A stretch of 64,000 nucleotides of DNA, taken from the NCBI RefSeq assembly GCF_011043625.1, contig NZ_JAAKGT010000005.1:276195-340194 (forward strand), given 5' to 3'. This stretch comes from Caulobacter sp. 602-2. Lineage in GTDB: Bacteria; Pseudomonadota; Alphaproteobacteria; Caulobacterales; Caulobacteraceae. Shown here one piece after another: positions 15,708-24,758 of the stretch. Both the position numbers and the translations under genes were made by a program. Within the stretch, counting starts at the first letter, position 1. Each line of letters starts with the position of its first letter. The notes beneath the pieces are model-generated. The model ran no database searches. It was not told the DNA's origin and saw only the letters and a program-made list of their open reading frames with translations.

Positions 15708-18074
15708 TCAGAACTTCTGGCCGAACTTCAGGCCGAAGGTCCGGGGCTGGTTGGGAATGACATAGACCTTGTCGGCGCAGACCGCCTCGGCGCACTGCAC
15801 GAACCGACTGGCGCTGGCCCGCTCGTCCGTCAGGTTGGTCAGATAGGCCGAGACCGACCAGCTGGCGCGCGAGAAGCCCGCCGACAGGTCGAAGGTCGCA
15901 TAGCCCTCCTGCTTGCCGAGGATTCCCGCCTCGACCGTGCGCAGGTCCGAATAGGACGAGGTCTGCCCCACGACCGAGCCCTGGACGAAGGCGTCGTAGT
16001 CGCTCCAGGTGAACTCGTAGCGCGCCGTCAGGTTGGCCTTGAACTTCGGCGTGATCGGCAGGCGGGTGCCCTTGGGCGCCTGCGGCCCGTCGGGGAACTC
16101 GACCGAGCCCGGCGGACAGTCGGTGATCGGCACGCCGGCGCTGTCGGTGGCGCCGCAGTAGTTGGCCGTCAGCTTGGCGTCGGTGTAGGCGGCCGCGGCG
16201 TTGATCGTGAAGCCCTCGGACACCGCCAGGGTCAGGTCGGTCTCCGCGCCCTTGATCTCGGCCTCGTTGGCGTTCTTGATCTCGGTCAGGCCGTTGGCCC
16301 CCAGGATCGAAAACTGGAACTTGTTCCACTTCTCCAGATAGACCGCGCCGTTCCAGCGAAGGCGGTTCTGGGCCCAGCTGGTCTTCCAGCCGAACTCGTA
16401 GTTCTTCAGATAGTCCGACAGATAGGGCGGCAGCGTGCCGCGACGGTTGATGCCGCCCGGCCGGTAGCCTTCCGAGTAGGTCACGTAGACCAGCTTGTCG
16501 GGGTCGATCTTGTAGGTGAGGTTGACCTTGGGCGTGTTGCCCGTCTCCTTCACCCGCTTGTCGAGGTTGGTGCAGGGCGAACCGGCGATCACCGGCCCCT
16601 TGAAGCAGGCCCGCTCGCCCGTCGAGCCGTAGCCCGCGCCGTAGCCGTAGAAGCCGACCAGCGAATTGTCGGCCTCGAAGAAGCGGATGCCGGCCGTGGC
16701 CGTCAGGTTGGGCAGGATGTCGAACGACACCTCGCCGAACGCGGCCGTGTCGCGGTCGACGCGCTTCTGCTCGGTCAGCCAGATGGTGCCCGGGTGGCCC
16801 GGAACCGACAGCGACTCGCCCAGGGCCGAGATCTGGTAGTCCTGGTGGATGCCGTGCGCCTGGCGCTGGTAGAACAGGCCCGCGACGAAGCGCAGGCGCG
16901 CGTCCTGCGGCGAGCTGACCCGCAGTTCGTGGCTGATCCGGTTGTAGCGGTCCTTGCCCTGGATGAACTGCGACGGGTCCACCGGATTGCCGGCGTCGTC
17001 GGTCCAGTAAGCGCCGTAGCCGTACAGCGTGTCGTAGAAGTACGAGTAGTCGGTGTAGTCCTGCTCGGTGTCGGTCGTGCGCTGCAGGTACGAACCGGAA
17101 TAGACGATGTCGAGATTGCTGATCTTGCCCTCGACCGTCATGGCCGCCTGCCACCAGCGGTCGTCGGCGCTTTCCGGATAGTAGTGGCTGACCTGCAGGT
17201 CGCCGATGTCGGGATCATAGCCGAAGAAGCCGCCGCTCTTCTGCACCTGGCCCATGACCTGGGGCGTGATCGTCCAGTTCTCGCCCAGCTCGACCTTCAC
17301 GGCCGCCCGGGCGCCGTGGGTCTCGACCTCGTTGTAGTTCTGCTCGGCCACGCCGGCGTTGTTGATGGTCACGCCCGAGGTCGGATAGGTGCGCGTCCCC
17401 GGCACGTTGTCGATGTAGCCGGCGTCGCGCTTGCTCCACCCCACCATGCGCACGGCGATGGTGTCGGACAGCGGCTGGTTGACGAACCCCTCGGCCACAT
17501 AGCCCGTGCCGCCGTGGTCGACCTTGTTGACCTCCAGGCTGTAGCCGGCCTTGAAGCCGGCCGTGCTGGGCTTGTTGGTGATGATGCGGATGGTGCCGGC
17601 CTGCGAGCTGGCGCCGTACAGCGTGCCCTGCGGCCCGGCCAGGGCCTCGACCCGTTCGATGTCGTAGATGTGGACGTCGAGCGCGCCCTGGATCGTGGTG
17701 ATCGGCTGCTCGTCCAGATAGATGCCCACGCTGGGCAGCGAACCGGAGTGGTTGCCGTCGCCGCCGCTGGCGACGCCGCGCATGTAGACCTGGTTGAAGC
17801 CCGGCCCCGAGCCCTGGAACGACACGCTGGGCAGGAACTTCACATAGTCGGCGAAGTCGGCGACCTCCAGCTGCTCCAGCTTGGCCTGGCCCAGCGCTTG
17901 GATGCTGACCGGCACGTCCTGCAGATTTTCCGAACGCTTCTGGGCGGTGACGACCACCTCTTCCAGCGCCACCCCGCTTTCCTGCGCCAGCGCCGCCCCA
18001 CAAAGCGCGCTGCTTGACATCAGGGCCGTGACCAGAAGGCCCGACCGCATTGTTTTTGAACGCCTAATCGACAC
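15708..18074 (-). CDS. TonB-dependent outer-membrane receptor
   Basis: 788 residues from GTG 18074, chosen because AAGGAG lies 7 bases upstream; an ATG eight codons later is the alternative. The signal peptide ends near GAALAQ. The plug domain begins with EEVVVTAQKRSENLQDVPVS and continues with VYMRGV and a VGIYLDEQPI strand. The C-terminal barrel ends in FGLKFGQKF with terminal Phe, the outer-membrane assembly signal. It imports a scarce ligand using TonB energy. The ligand is unknown; the permease and dipeptidase genes downstream on this strand hint at peptides or basic amino acids. Confidence 0.93.
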   Translation of the reverse strand: MSIRRSKTMRSGLLVTALMSSSALCGAALAQESGVALEEVVVTAQKRSENLQDVPVSIQALGQAKLEQLEVADFADYVKFLPSVSFQGSGPGFNQVYMRGVASGGDGNHSGSLPSVGIYLDEQPITTIQGALDVHIYDIERVEALAGPQGTLYGASSQAGTIRIITNKPSTAGFKAGYSLEVNKVDHGGTGYVAEGFVNQPLSDTIAVRMVGWSKRDAGYIDNVPGTRTYPTSGVTINNAGVAEQNYNEVETHGARAAVKVELGENWTITPQVMGQVQKSGGFFGYDPDIGDLQVSHYYPESADDRWWQAAMTVEGKISNLDIVYSGSYLQRTTDTEQDYTDYSYFYDTLYGYGAYWTDDAGNPVDPSQFIQGKDRYNRISHELRVSSPQDARLRFVAGLFYQRQAHGIHQDYQISALGESLSVPGHPGTIWLTEQKRVDRDTAAFGEVSFDILPNLTATAGIRFFEADNSLVGFYGYGAGYGSTGERACFKGPVIAGSPCTNLDKRVKETGNTPKVNLTYKIDPDKLVYVTYSEGYRPGGINRRGTLPPYLSDYLKNYEFGWKTSWAQNRLRWNGAVYLEKWNKFQFSILGANGLTEIKNANEAEIKGAETDLTLAVSEGFTINAAAAYTDAKLTANYCGATDSAGVPITDCPPGSVEFPDGPQAPKGTRLPITPKFKANLTARYEFTWSDYDAFVQGSVVGQTSSYSDLRTVEAGILGKQEGYATFDLSAGFSRASWSVSAYLTNLTDERASASRFVQCAEAVCADKVYVIPNQPRTFGLKFGQKF

Positions 18075-18201
18075 GTGTTCGCTCCTTGGCCCCAGAGAGA
18101 ACGACGTTCTTTCAATGTCGTGAGTCCGACAATCCGGCAAAGCTCGGCGGCTGCGCAATTCACCGGACTGTTGCAAAAACGGCAGCGCCGTCTTCCGGTG
18201 G

Positions 18202-20214
18202 TCAAATAACAGGCGCGGCGGGATAGGCCGTCAGGACAGGGCCCAGAGCCGCCTTCAGCGGACCAAGCCACGGTTCATAGTTGCGCCACTGATCCACGCC
18301 GTCGCGGAAAATCGGCTGGCGCACCTGTTCGGAGCTCGCCGTGCGCACGGCGCGGTCGTTCTGGTGGAAATCCAGGCATGTCGCCTCGAACGGCAGCCCG
18401 CAATGATCCAGCAACCGGCGAATCTGGCCTTCCGGATCCTCGACCATCTCCTCGTAGATCACCCGGTGCACGCGCCCCGGCAGCACGGCGTCGACGTGCG
18501 CCATCAGGTCCACGTAGTCGGCGTAGTAGCGCCCGATGTCCTCCAGGCCGTAGCTGAAGGTCTGGCCCCGCGCGAAGTGCTGCTTGAACCCCGAGAAGCA
18601 GCAGCCCAGCGGGTGGCGGCGCGCGTCGATGATCTTCGCATTGGGCAGCATCAGGTGGATCAGCCCGGCATGGGCGAAGTTGTTGGGCATCTTGTCGACG
18701 AAGAACGGCCGGTCGGTCTTGCGCTGCACCCGGGTGCGCTCGACGTACTCCTCGCCCAGCGCCCGCAGGGCCTCGGCGTCCAGCCCGGCCAGCGCCTCGG
18801 GGTACAACCCCTCGCCCCGGCGCCCGCCCAGCCGCTTGGCGATGGCGATGATGTCGGGCAGCTCCATCGTGCCCTCGACCTGCGAGTGGCTGGCCAGGAT
18901 CTGCTCGATCAGGGTCGAGCCCGAGCGCGGCAGGCCGACGACGAAGATCGGGTCGGGCGCGGCCGCACCCCAGCCCTTGCGCTCGGCGAAGAAGGCGGGC
19001 GTCAGCAGCGCCTTGCTGCGCTTCGCGTGGGCGGTGGTCTCGTCGGCGTCGTAGCGGATCTGGACACGACGCAGCTCGGCCCCCTTGGCGTAGTGACCGA
19101 ACGACGCCTCGTAGCGGCCGGCGTCCTCCAGCGCCTTGCCCAGGGCGTAGTGCAGGTGGAAGCGATCCTCGTCGGCCAGGTCGTCGCGGGCCAGCTGGCC
19201 CTCCATGACGGCCAGGTCCTCTTCCGAAAAGCGCAGGGTCTTGAGGTTGGCCAGGCTCCACCAGGCCTCGCCCAGCATCGGCGCCTGTTCGACGGCCTTG
19301 CGATAGGCCGCCTCGCACTCGGCGCGGCGGCCCAGGGTCTTCAGCGCGTGGCCATAGCTCATCCAGCCCTTCGGCTGGTGAGGATGACGCTCCAGCACCT
19401 GGCGATAGATGGCCACGGCCGCCTCGTACTCGCCGATCCGCACCAGGGCGGCGGCGCGCAGGTTGGCGTAGGCCGGATGGCGCGGGTCGGCCGCCTGCAG
19501 CAGATCGAGCTGCGCCAGCGCCTCCAGGGTCTTGTTCTGGCGATAGAGCAAGGTGGCCAGGTTGTGCCGCGCGGCGGTGAACCCGGGGGCGAAGGCCAGG
19601 GTCTCCGTCAGGATCCGTTCGGCGTCCTCGTAGCGGCCCAGGCGCGCGGCCACCTCGGCCAGCATGCGCAAGGCGGCCGGCTCGTCGGGGCGCGTCGCCA
19701 GGTAAGCCCGCAGGCCATGCTCGGCCTGCGGCAGCTTGCCCTCGACCAGGGCCGAGGCCGCCGCGATCAACGCCGGATCGCGCACCGAGGCCCTCACCTG
19801 CCGGTCGCCCGCGGCCTGGGCGCCGACCAGGTCGCCCAGCACGGTCAGGGCCACCGACAGCGCCCGCCAGGCCTCGCCCAGGTTCGGGTTGAGCGTCGTG
19901 GCTCGCCGCAGCGCCGCCGCGGCCTCCTGCGTGCGGCCAAGATCCAGCAGGACGAGGCCATGCTCCAGCTGCACCTCCACTGCCTGGGGCAGGCCGCGCG
20001 ACAGTGGATCGATCACCGGCAAGGCCGCGGCCGGGTCGCCCGCCAGCCGCAGGGCCGCGGCCAGGATCAGGGTCGCGCCGGGATGACGCGGCGCGGCTTC
20101 CAGAATAGCCAGGGCCTGCTCGCGCGCCAGTTCGGGATCGTGCGACAGCAGCCGCGCCGCATGGCCCAGCGCGGTGGCCAGACTGCCCGTCGGCTCAGAA
20201 ACCTGCCCTTGCAT
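18202..20214 (-). CDS. TPR-repeat sulfotransferase
   Basis: 670 residues. The first 400 are tetratricopeptide repeats (for example GRYEDAERILTETLAFAPG and GEYEAAVAIYRQVLERHP). Residues about 430-660 are a sulfotransferase domain: the PAPS 5'-phosphosulfate loop is FVVGLPRSGSTLIEQIL, and the 3'-phosphate region is IIDARRHPLGCCFS. It would transfer sulfate from PAPS to a protein, sugar or lipid acceptor. TPR-sulfotransferases commonly lie beside TonB receptors in Caulobacterales (from memory), and here the receptor follows after 127 bp on the same strand. The acceptor is unknown. Confidence 0.9.
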   Translation of the reverse strand: MQGQVSEPTGSLATALGHAARLLSHDPELAREQALAILEAAPRHPGATLILAAALRLAGDPAAALPVIDPLSRGLPQAVEVQLEHGLVLLDLGRTQEAAAALRRATTLNPNLGEAWRALSVALTVLGDLVGAQAAGDRQVRASVRDPALIAAASALVEGKLPQAEHGLRAYLATRPDEPAALRMLAEVAARLGRYEDAERILTETLAFAPGFTAARHNLATLLYRQNKTLEALAQLDLLQAADPRHPAYANLRAAALVRIGEYEAAVAIYRQVLERHPHQPKGWMSYGHALKTLGRRAECEAAYRKAVEQAPMLGEAWWSLANLKTLRFSEEDLAVMEGQLARDDLADEDRFHLHYALGKALEDAGRYEASFGHYAKGAELRRVQIRYDADETTAHAKRSKALLTPAFFAERKGWGAAAPDPIFVVGLPRSGSTLIEQILASHSQVEGTMELPDIIAIAKRLGGRRGEGLYPEALAGLDAEALRALGEEYVERTRVQRKTDRPFFVDKMPNNFAHAGLIHLMLPNAKIIDARRHPLGCCFSGFKQHFARGQTFSYGLEDIGRYYADYVDLMAHVDAVLPGRVHRVIYEEMVEDPEGQIRRLLDHCGLPFEATCLDFHQNDRAVRTASSEQVRQPIFRDGVDQWRNYEPWLGPLKAALGPVLTAYPAAPVI

Positions 20215-20320
20215 CTCACCCCGCCACGCTTGGTACCGACGGTATCGGAGAACGCCGGTGGGCGGGTGTCAATCAGGCGGCGCGCGGATCAGCGTCGGGA
20301 TGCACTATATGCCCTCCAAC

Positions 20321-20551
20321 CCCTCTCTCATGGAGAGAGGGAGGGGCCCACGCCGCAGGCGTGGGAGGGTGAGAGGGTACACCCTCTCCGAATAGAGCGC
20401 GGTCGCCAGAACTTGAGTCGAACCGAAGGATCATGCCTGGGAAGCCGCGATGCTCCAGGTCGAGAGCTTTCCGGCCAAGGCTGTAACCTCTCACCCTCCC
20501 ACCGCTTCGCGGCGGGCCCCTCCCTCTCTCTAAGAGAGAGGGACTTTCAAG
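20321..20551. repeat. Family B repeat pair, copy 2
   Basis: Fills the 340-bp gap 20215-20554. Left unit (20321-20386): CTCTCTCATGGAGAGAG and CCCACGCCGCAGGCGTGGG. Right unit (20483-20551), opposite sense: CCCTCCCACCGCTTCGCGGCGGG and CCCTCTCTCTAAGAGAGAGGG. The roughly 95 bp between them show nothing recognisable. The arrangement matches the pair at 8846-9083. Confidence 0.8.
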
Positions 20552-20554
20552 TCA

Positions 20555-20884
20555 TCAGCCCCCAGCTTCGTCCACCGCGATGATCACCGGCTTGCCGCGC
20601 GACCAGGGCTCCCAGCCGGCTTCGAGCGCCGAGGCGATGGCGGTCGCCACCAGCTTCTTGGGCACCTGTTCGGTCTTCAGCTGCGGCGCGCCGTAGCGGG
20701 GCTGCTCGCCCGGCGGAAACTCGATGACGACCTCGCGCTTGCCCTCGACGTGATGGACGGCGATGGCCATGCCGTGCCGCTCGGTCGGGTCCTTCGACCA
20801 GTGGGGCGTGCGTTGCAGCCGCCAGACATAGGTCTCGCCGTCGACCTCGATCTCGAATTCAGGGTTCAGCTTGGTTCGCGCCAT
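20555..20884 (-). CDS. Conserved-looking hypothetical protein
   Basis: 109 residues, soluble and charged, with no signal peptide. Features are an N-terminal strand pair FEIEVDGETYVWRLQR, then REVVIEFPPGEQPR, a helix VPKKLVATAIASALEAGW, and PWSRGKPVIIAVDEAG at the end. I do not recognise a family. Coding bias and a well-placed ATG support a real gene. Divergent from the ArsR-type gene with 78 bp between the starts. Confidence 0.65.
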   Translation of the reverse strand: MARTKLNPEFEIEVDGETYVWRLQRTPHWSKDPTERHGMAIAVHHVEGKREVVIEFPPGEQPRYGAPQLKTEQVPKKLVATAIASALEAGWEPWSRGKPVIIAVDEAGG

Positions 20885-20927
20885 GACGGGGTGTTAGCGC
20901 GACGCGAAGGCGGAGGCCAGTCGCCGC

Positions 20928-20962
20928 TTGACTCATTTCGATGATTAGCTAATCGTCTTATC
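20928..20962 (+). promoter_or_regulatory. Promoter with overlapping palindrome, ArsR-type gene
   Basis: TTGACTC (20928-20934) and GCTAATCG (20948-20955), 13 bases apart, match the Caulobacter housekeeping pattern. A perfect 12-bp palindrome GATTAGCTAATC (20943-20954) covers the -10 element, a natural autorepression site. The -10 ends 7 bases before the ATG at 20963, so the transcript would have little or no leader. Confidence 0.65.
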
Positions 20963-21259
20963 ATGAGCCAGGTGTTCAAGGCCCTCTCCGATCCCACCCG
21001 CCGACGGGTGCTGCAGCTCCTGCGCAAGGGGCCGCTCAGCGCCGGCGAGCTCAGCGACCAGTTCGACGTCTCCAAGCCGACCATGTCGGCCCATTTCGCG
21101 GTGCTGCGGGAGGCCGACCTGGTGCACGCCGAGAAGTCGGGCAAGTCGGTCATCTACCACCTGAAGCTCTCGGTGCTCGAAGAGGCGCTGCTGGGCTTCG
21201 TCCATTCGTTCGGCGTCGGCGAGCAAGCATCGGCGCCCCGACAGGAGGTTGCGGAATGA
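20963..21259 (+). CDS. ArsR-family regulator, SdpR-like
   Basis: 98 residues, a winged helix-turn-helix: VFKALSDPTRRRVLQLL, the recognition region LSDQFDVSKPTMSAHFAVLR, and a wing around HAEKSGKSVIYHLKLSVLEE. It lacks the CxC metal site of ArsR proper, which points to the non-metal SdpR-type branch. There is no ribosome binding site because the promoter sits against the start codon. The stop overlaps the next gene by 4 bp, making a two-gene unit in which this protein probably represses its own operon. Confidence 0.88.
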   Translation: MSQVFKALSDPTRRRVLQLLRKGPLSAGELSDQFDVSKPTMSAHFAVLREADLVHAEKSGKSVIYHLKLSVLEEALLGFVHSFGVGEQASAPRQEVAE

Positions 21260-21630
21260 AGAAGGAAGTGATCGCCGACCTCGCCTGGGGCGTGGGCATC
21301 GTCGTCCTGGCCCTGGCCGCCAGCCTGGCGCGCAAGCTGGGCTATATCGACACCGACACGGTCAACCGGCTGGTCATGGGCGCCATCGGTCTGATGGTCG
21401 CCTGGTTCGGCAACCGCATGCCCAAGCGCTTCGTCCCCAACGTCCTGGCGCGGCGGGTGCATCGGGTCGGCGGCTGGTCGATGGCGCTGAGCGGCCTGGT
21501 CTATGCCGGGCTGTGGGCCTTCGCGCCCTTCGACGTGGCGGTCATGGGCGGCTCCGGCGCGATCCTGGCCGGGCTGGCCGTGACGATCGCCTATTGCCTG
21601 TCGCTGCGGGCTCGGTCCAAGGCCCTATAG
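21256..21630 (+). CDS. Small membrane protein, SdpI-like
   Basis: 124 residues with about four hydrophobic helices. The centre has WFGNRMPKRFVPNVLARRVHR, which resembles the SdpI-family signature (GNxMPK..PN) followed by an Arg/His-rich loop before the next helix. Pairing with an SdpR-like repressor mirrors the sdpRI immunity operon of Bacillus, where SdpI protects against a secreted toxin. No toxin gene is visible nearby, so immunity is only a suggestion. It overlaps puuB convergently by 6 bp. Confidence 0.65.
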   Translation: MKKEVIADLAWGVGIVVLALAASLARKLGYIDTDTVNRLVMGAIGLMVAWFGNRMPKRFVPNVLARRVHRVGGWSMALSGLVYAGLWAFAPFDVAVMGGSGAILAGLAVTIAYCLSLRARSKAL

Positions 21631-22908
21631 CCGGTCGCGCAGCGCGTACCAGGAAAGCCCCGCCACGGTCAGCGGCCAGCGCAGCAGCCGCCCGCCCGGA
21701 AACGGCGGCGTCGGCAGCCGCGACAGCAGCTCGACCCCGGCCGGCTCGCCCAGGGCCGCATCGGCCAGCAGCTTGCCGAACCACGGCGCCAGCATCACCC
21801 CCTGCCCCGAATAGCCGGCCGCGACCCGCACCCCCGGCGCCAGCTCGCGCACGTAAGGCGAGCGGTGAACGGTGATCCCCAGGGTTCCGCCCCAGGCGTG
21901 GGTCACCTTCACGTCGGCGAGGTTCGGATAGATCTTCAGCATGTGCCGGCGCACGAAGCCGGGCAGATCCGGCGGGAAGCCCGGCCGGTAGTTCTCGCCG
22001 CCGCCGAACAGCAGCCGGCCATCCGGGCTCTTGCGGAAGTAGTTCACGACGAAGCGGCTGTCGGCGACGGCGGCGTTCGAGCGGATGACCGTCTCGGCGC
22101 GCTCGCCCAAGGGTTCGGTGGCCAGCACGAAGTTGTTGATCGGCATCACCCGGGCGCGGGCCTCGCCGCCGGCCAGTTCGTCCAGATAGCCGTCGCCGGT
22201 CAGGATCAGTTGGTCGCACAGCACCCGGCCCGCCGCGGTCTCGACCACGATCCGGCCGCCCTCGCGCCTCCAGCTTCGGGCCCGGCTGCGCTCGTGGATG
22301 ACCGCGCCCTTCGAAAGCGCCGCCCGCGCCAGGCCCAGGGCCAGGTTCAGCGGATGCAGATGCCCGCCGCCGTTGTCGCGCACCCCGCCGTGATAGACCC
22401 CCGTGCCCAGGTCCTCGGCCAGGGCGTCCTCGTCGATCGGCTCCAGCTCGTGATAGCCGTAGCGGGCGGCCATGAACTCGATGTGGTCGAGATCCTCGCC
22501 CTCGCCTCCGCTCTTGTGGCGAGCGTGGATCATGCCGGGGACGAAGTCGCAGGCTATGGCGTGCTCGGCGATCGTCGCGGTCAGGTGCGAGCGGGCGTCC
22601 AGCGCCATCCGCCACAGCGCCGTCGCGTCGTCGCGGCCGAGCGTCTTCTCCAACCAGGCCTGGTCGTTGCGCTGGCCCATGTGCACCTGGCCGCCGTTGC
22701 GCCCCGAGGCGCCGGACCCGACCTGCGCCGCCTCCAGCACGACGACGGACACGCCCCGCGAGGCCAGCTCCAGCGCAGCGCCAAGGCCGGTGTAGCCCGC
22801 GCCCACGACGCAGACGTCGGCCGTGGTCTCGCCGTCCAGCGCCGGCAGCGGCGGCAGGGCGTGCGCCGTCTCGGCGTACCAGGAGGCAGCGGGGTGGCCG
22901 GTGTTCAT
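21625..22908 (-). CDS. puuB: Gamma-glutamylputrescine oxidase
   Basis: 427 residues, a DAO-type FAD oxidase: VCVVGAGYTGLGAALELA (about 31-48), then VVVLEAAQVGSGASGRNGGQVHMGQRND. The GRNGGQV..GQ motif after the Rossmann fold is characteristic of PuuB. It oxidises gamma-glutamylputrescine to gamma-glutamyl-gamma-aminobutyraldehyde, releasing peroxide and ammonia. It lies 6 bp downstream of puuA on the same strand, the product of which is its substrate. Confidence 0.92.
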   Translation of the reverse strand: MNTGHPAASWYAETAHALPPLPALDGETTADVCVVGAGYTGLGAALELASRGVSVVVLEAAQVGSGASGRNGGQVHMGQRNDQAWLEKTLGRDDATALWRMALDARSHLTATIAEHAIACDFVPGMIHARHKSGGEGEDLDHIEFMAARYGYHELEPIDEDALAEDLGTGVYHGGVRDNGGGHLHPLNLALGLARAALSKGAVIHERSRARSWRREGGRIVVETAAGRVLCDQLILTGDGYLDELAGGEARARVMPINNFVLATEPLGERAETVIRSNAAVADSRFVVNYFRKSPDGRLLFGGGENYRPGFPPDLPGFVRRHMLKIYPNLADVKVTHAWGGTLGITVHRSPYVRELAPGVRVAAGYSGQGVMLAPWFGKLLADAALGEPAGVELLSRLPTPPFPGGRLLRWPLTVAGLSWYALRDRL

Positions 22909-22914
22909 CCGCCC

Positions 22915-24315
22915 CTACACGTTCAGCAGCAGGAACTCCCGCTCCCACGGGCTGATGGTGCGCATGAAGGTCTCGTACTCGGCCTGCTTCACCCGGGCGT
23001 AGGCGTTGCAGAAGGTGGCCCCGAGGATGTCGGTCAACGCCTTGGCCTCCTCGAACAGGGTCACTGACTCCAAGAGGCTGCGCGGCAGCTCGATCCCCCG
23101 CGCGCTGGCGTCGATCTCCACCGGCGCGGTCGGGGCCAGGTTCTGGGTCATGCCCAGGTATCCGCAGGCCAGCACCGCGGCGATGGCCAGGTACGGATTG
23201 GCGTCGGACGAGGGGATGCGGTTTTCCACCCGGCGGTTGGCCGGGTCCGACGGCGGCACCCGCAGGCCACAGGTGCGGTTGTCGTAGCCCCACTGGGTGT
23301 TGACCGGCGCGCCGCTGTCGCGGGCGATCCGGCGGTAGCTGTTCACGTAGGGCGCCAGGATGGCCATGATCGCCGGCAGGTAGCGCTGCTGGCCAGCGAT
23401 GAAGGCGTAGAAGGCCGGTGTCGCCTCGCCCGTCTTCGGATCAGAGAACAGGTTGTCGCCGTCCTCGGTCAGGATCGACTGGTGCACGTGCATGGCGCTG
23501 CCCGGCTCGGTGGCCATCGGCTTGGCCATGAAGGTGGCGTAGATGTCGTGCTCCAGCGCCGCCTCGCGGATGGTGCGCTTCATCATGAACACCTGGTCGG
23601 CCAGCTCCAGCGGCGTGCCGTGGCGCAGGTTGATCTCCATCTGCGCAACCCCGCTCTCGTGGATCAGGGTGTCGATCTCCAGGCCCTGGCGCTCGGAATA
23701 CTCGTACATGTCCTCGAACAGGGCGTCGAACTCGTTGACGGCGCTGATCGAATAGCCCTGGCGGCCGGTCTCTGGGCGGCCCGAGCGGCCGACGGGGGGC
23801 TTGAGCGGATAGTCCGGGTCGACGTTCTTCTCGACGAGGTAGAACTCGATCTCCGGCGCCACGATCGGGCTCCAGCCCTTCTCGCGATAGAGCGACAGCA
23901 CCCGGCGCAGCACCTGGCGGGGGCTTTCCTCCACCGGCCGGCCGTCGGGGTGGAAGGCGTCGTGGATCACCTGGGCCGTCGGGTCCTGCGCCCACGGCAC
24001 GGCGGCCAGGGTGGCGAAGTCGGGGGTGAGGAAGATGTCGGTGTCGGACTGCACCGCGTTCACCGCCCCCTCGAACTCGGGGAAATCGCCGGTGATGGTC
24101 TGGTAGAACACCGCCAGCGGCAGGTTCATCGACGGGGTGCCCAGGAACTTGCGCACCGGCATGATCTTGCCGCGCGCGACGCCGGCCAGGTCGGGCACGA
24201 CGCACTCGATCTCCTCGATGTTCTGGCTGCGGAACCAGGCCTGGGCCTCGTCCAGTGTCTTGACCCCCCGGGTGACCTTCGGACCGTCGTGGTTCTTCTT
24301 GTGCTTGGGCTTCAT
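22915..24315 (-). CDS. puuA: Gamma-glutamylputrescine synthetase (glutamine-synthetase family)
   Basis: 466 residues. It joins glutamate to putrescine with ATP, the first step of the Puu route. Glutamine-synthetase hallmarks are PEIEFYL (metal-binding Glu), MEINLRHG, the ammonia-site-like SAMHVHQS, NSYRRIARDSGAP and VENRIPSSDANPYLAIA. The N-terminal ECVVPDLAGVARGKI is typical of the PuuA branch and not of housekeeping GlnA. It starts after the toxin gene, with a 32-bp gap. Confidence 0.92.
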   Translation of the reverse strand: MKPKHKKNHDGPKVTRGVKTLDEAQAWFRSQNIEEIECVVPDLAGVARGKIMPVRKFLGTPSMNLPLAVFYQTITGDFPEFEGAVNAVQSDTDIFLTPDFATLAAVPWAQDPTAQVIHDAFHPDGRPVEESPRQVLRRVLSLYREKGWSPIVAPEIEFYLVEKNVDPDYPLKPPVGRSGRPETGRQGYSISAVNEFDALFEDMYEYSERQGLEIDTLIHESGVAQMEINLRHGTPLELADQVFMMKRTIREAALEHDIYATFMAKPMATEPGSAMHVHQSILTEDGDNLFSDPKTGEATPAFYAFIAGQQRYLPAIMAILAPYVNSYRRIARDSGAPVNTQWGYDNRTCGLRVPPSDPANRRVENRIPSSDANPYLAIAAVLACGYLGMTQNLAPTAPVEIDASARGIELPRSLLESVTLFEEAKALTDILGATFCNAYARVKQAEYETFMRTISPWEREFLLLNV

Positions 24316-24347
24316 AGGGGCGCTCCTCGCGCTTGCTGAAGTTTGGG

Positions 24348-24758
24348 CTAGTGGAATGGGTTGATGATGCGGACACCCTCGACGACTTGGCCTTGCGAGA
24401 GATCCTCGGTGAAAAGTTCGGTGCAGCCGGCGGCGCGGGCCGCCGCGATCACGGCGCTGTCCCAGTAGGAAAAGCCATAGCGCGCCTTGATCTCCAGGGC
24501 CGAGAGCAACACGGCTAGGGTGTTGTCCTGCACCTTGAAGCGGGTCCAGGTCCGGACGAACTCAGCCGCGTCTTCAGGCTCCAGCCGTCCAGGACGCGAC
24601 GGACGCGTGGCCTGAACGTAGAACTCCTGCAGCACCTGCACCGACAGCACCCCGTCGGTCCGATCCAACAGGATCCTGGCGGCCTCGCGCTTGGCGGCCT
24701 CGTCCGGCGCCTCGCTGATCGAATAGATCAGCACGTTGGTGTCGAAGAAGACCGCCAC
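24348..24758 (-). CDS. PIN-domain toxin (VapC-like)
   Basis: 136 residues from a GTG that immediately follows the antitoxin stop (TAGGTG). PIN ribonuclease acidic residues are visible: FFDTNVLIYS (Asp6), the Glu in QVLQEFYV, the Asp in YWDSAVIAAA, and TEDLSQG. These bind Mg and cut RNA in VapC proteins. It and its antitoxin split the polyamine operon between spuC and puuA, on the same strand. Confidence 0.88.
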   Translation of the reverse strand: MAVFFDTNVLIYSISEAPDEAAKREAARILLDRTDGVLSVQVLQEFYVQATRPSRPGRLEPEDAAEFVRTWTRFKVQDNTLAVLLSALEIKARYGFSYWDSAVIAAARAAGCTELFTEDLSQGQVVEGVRIINPFH

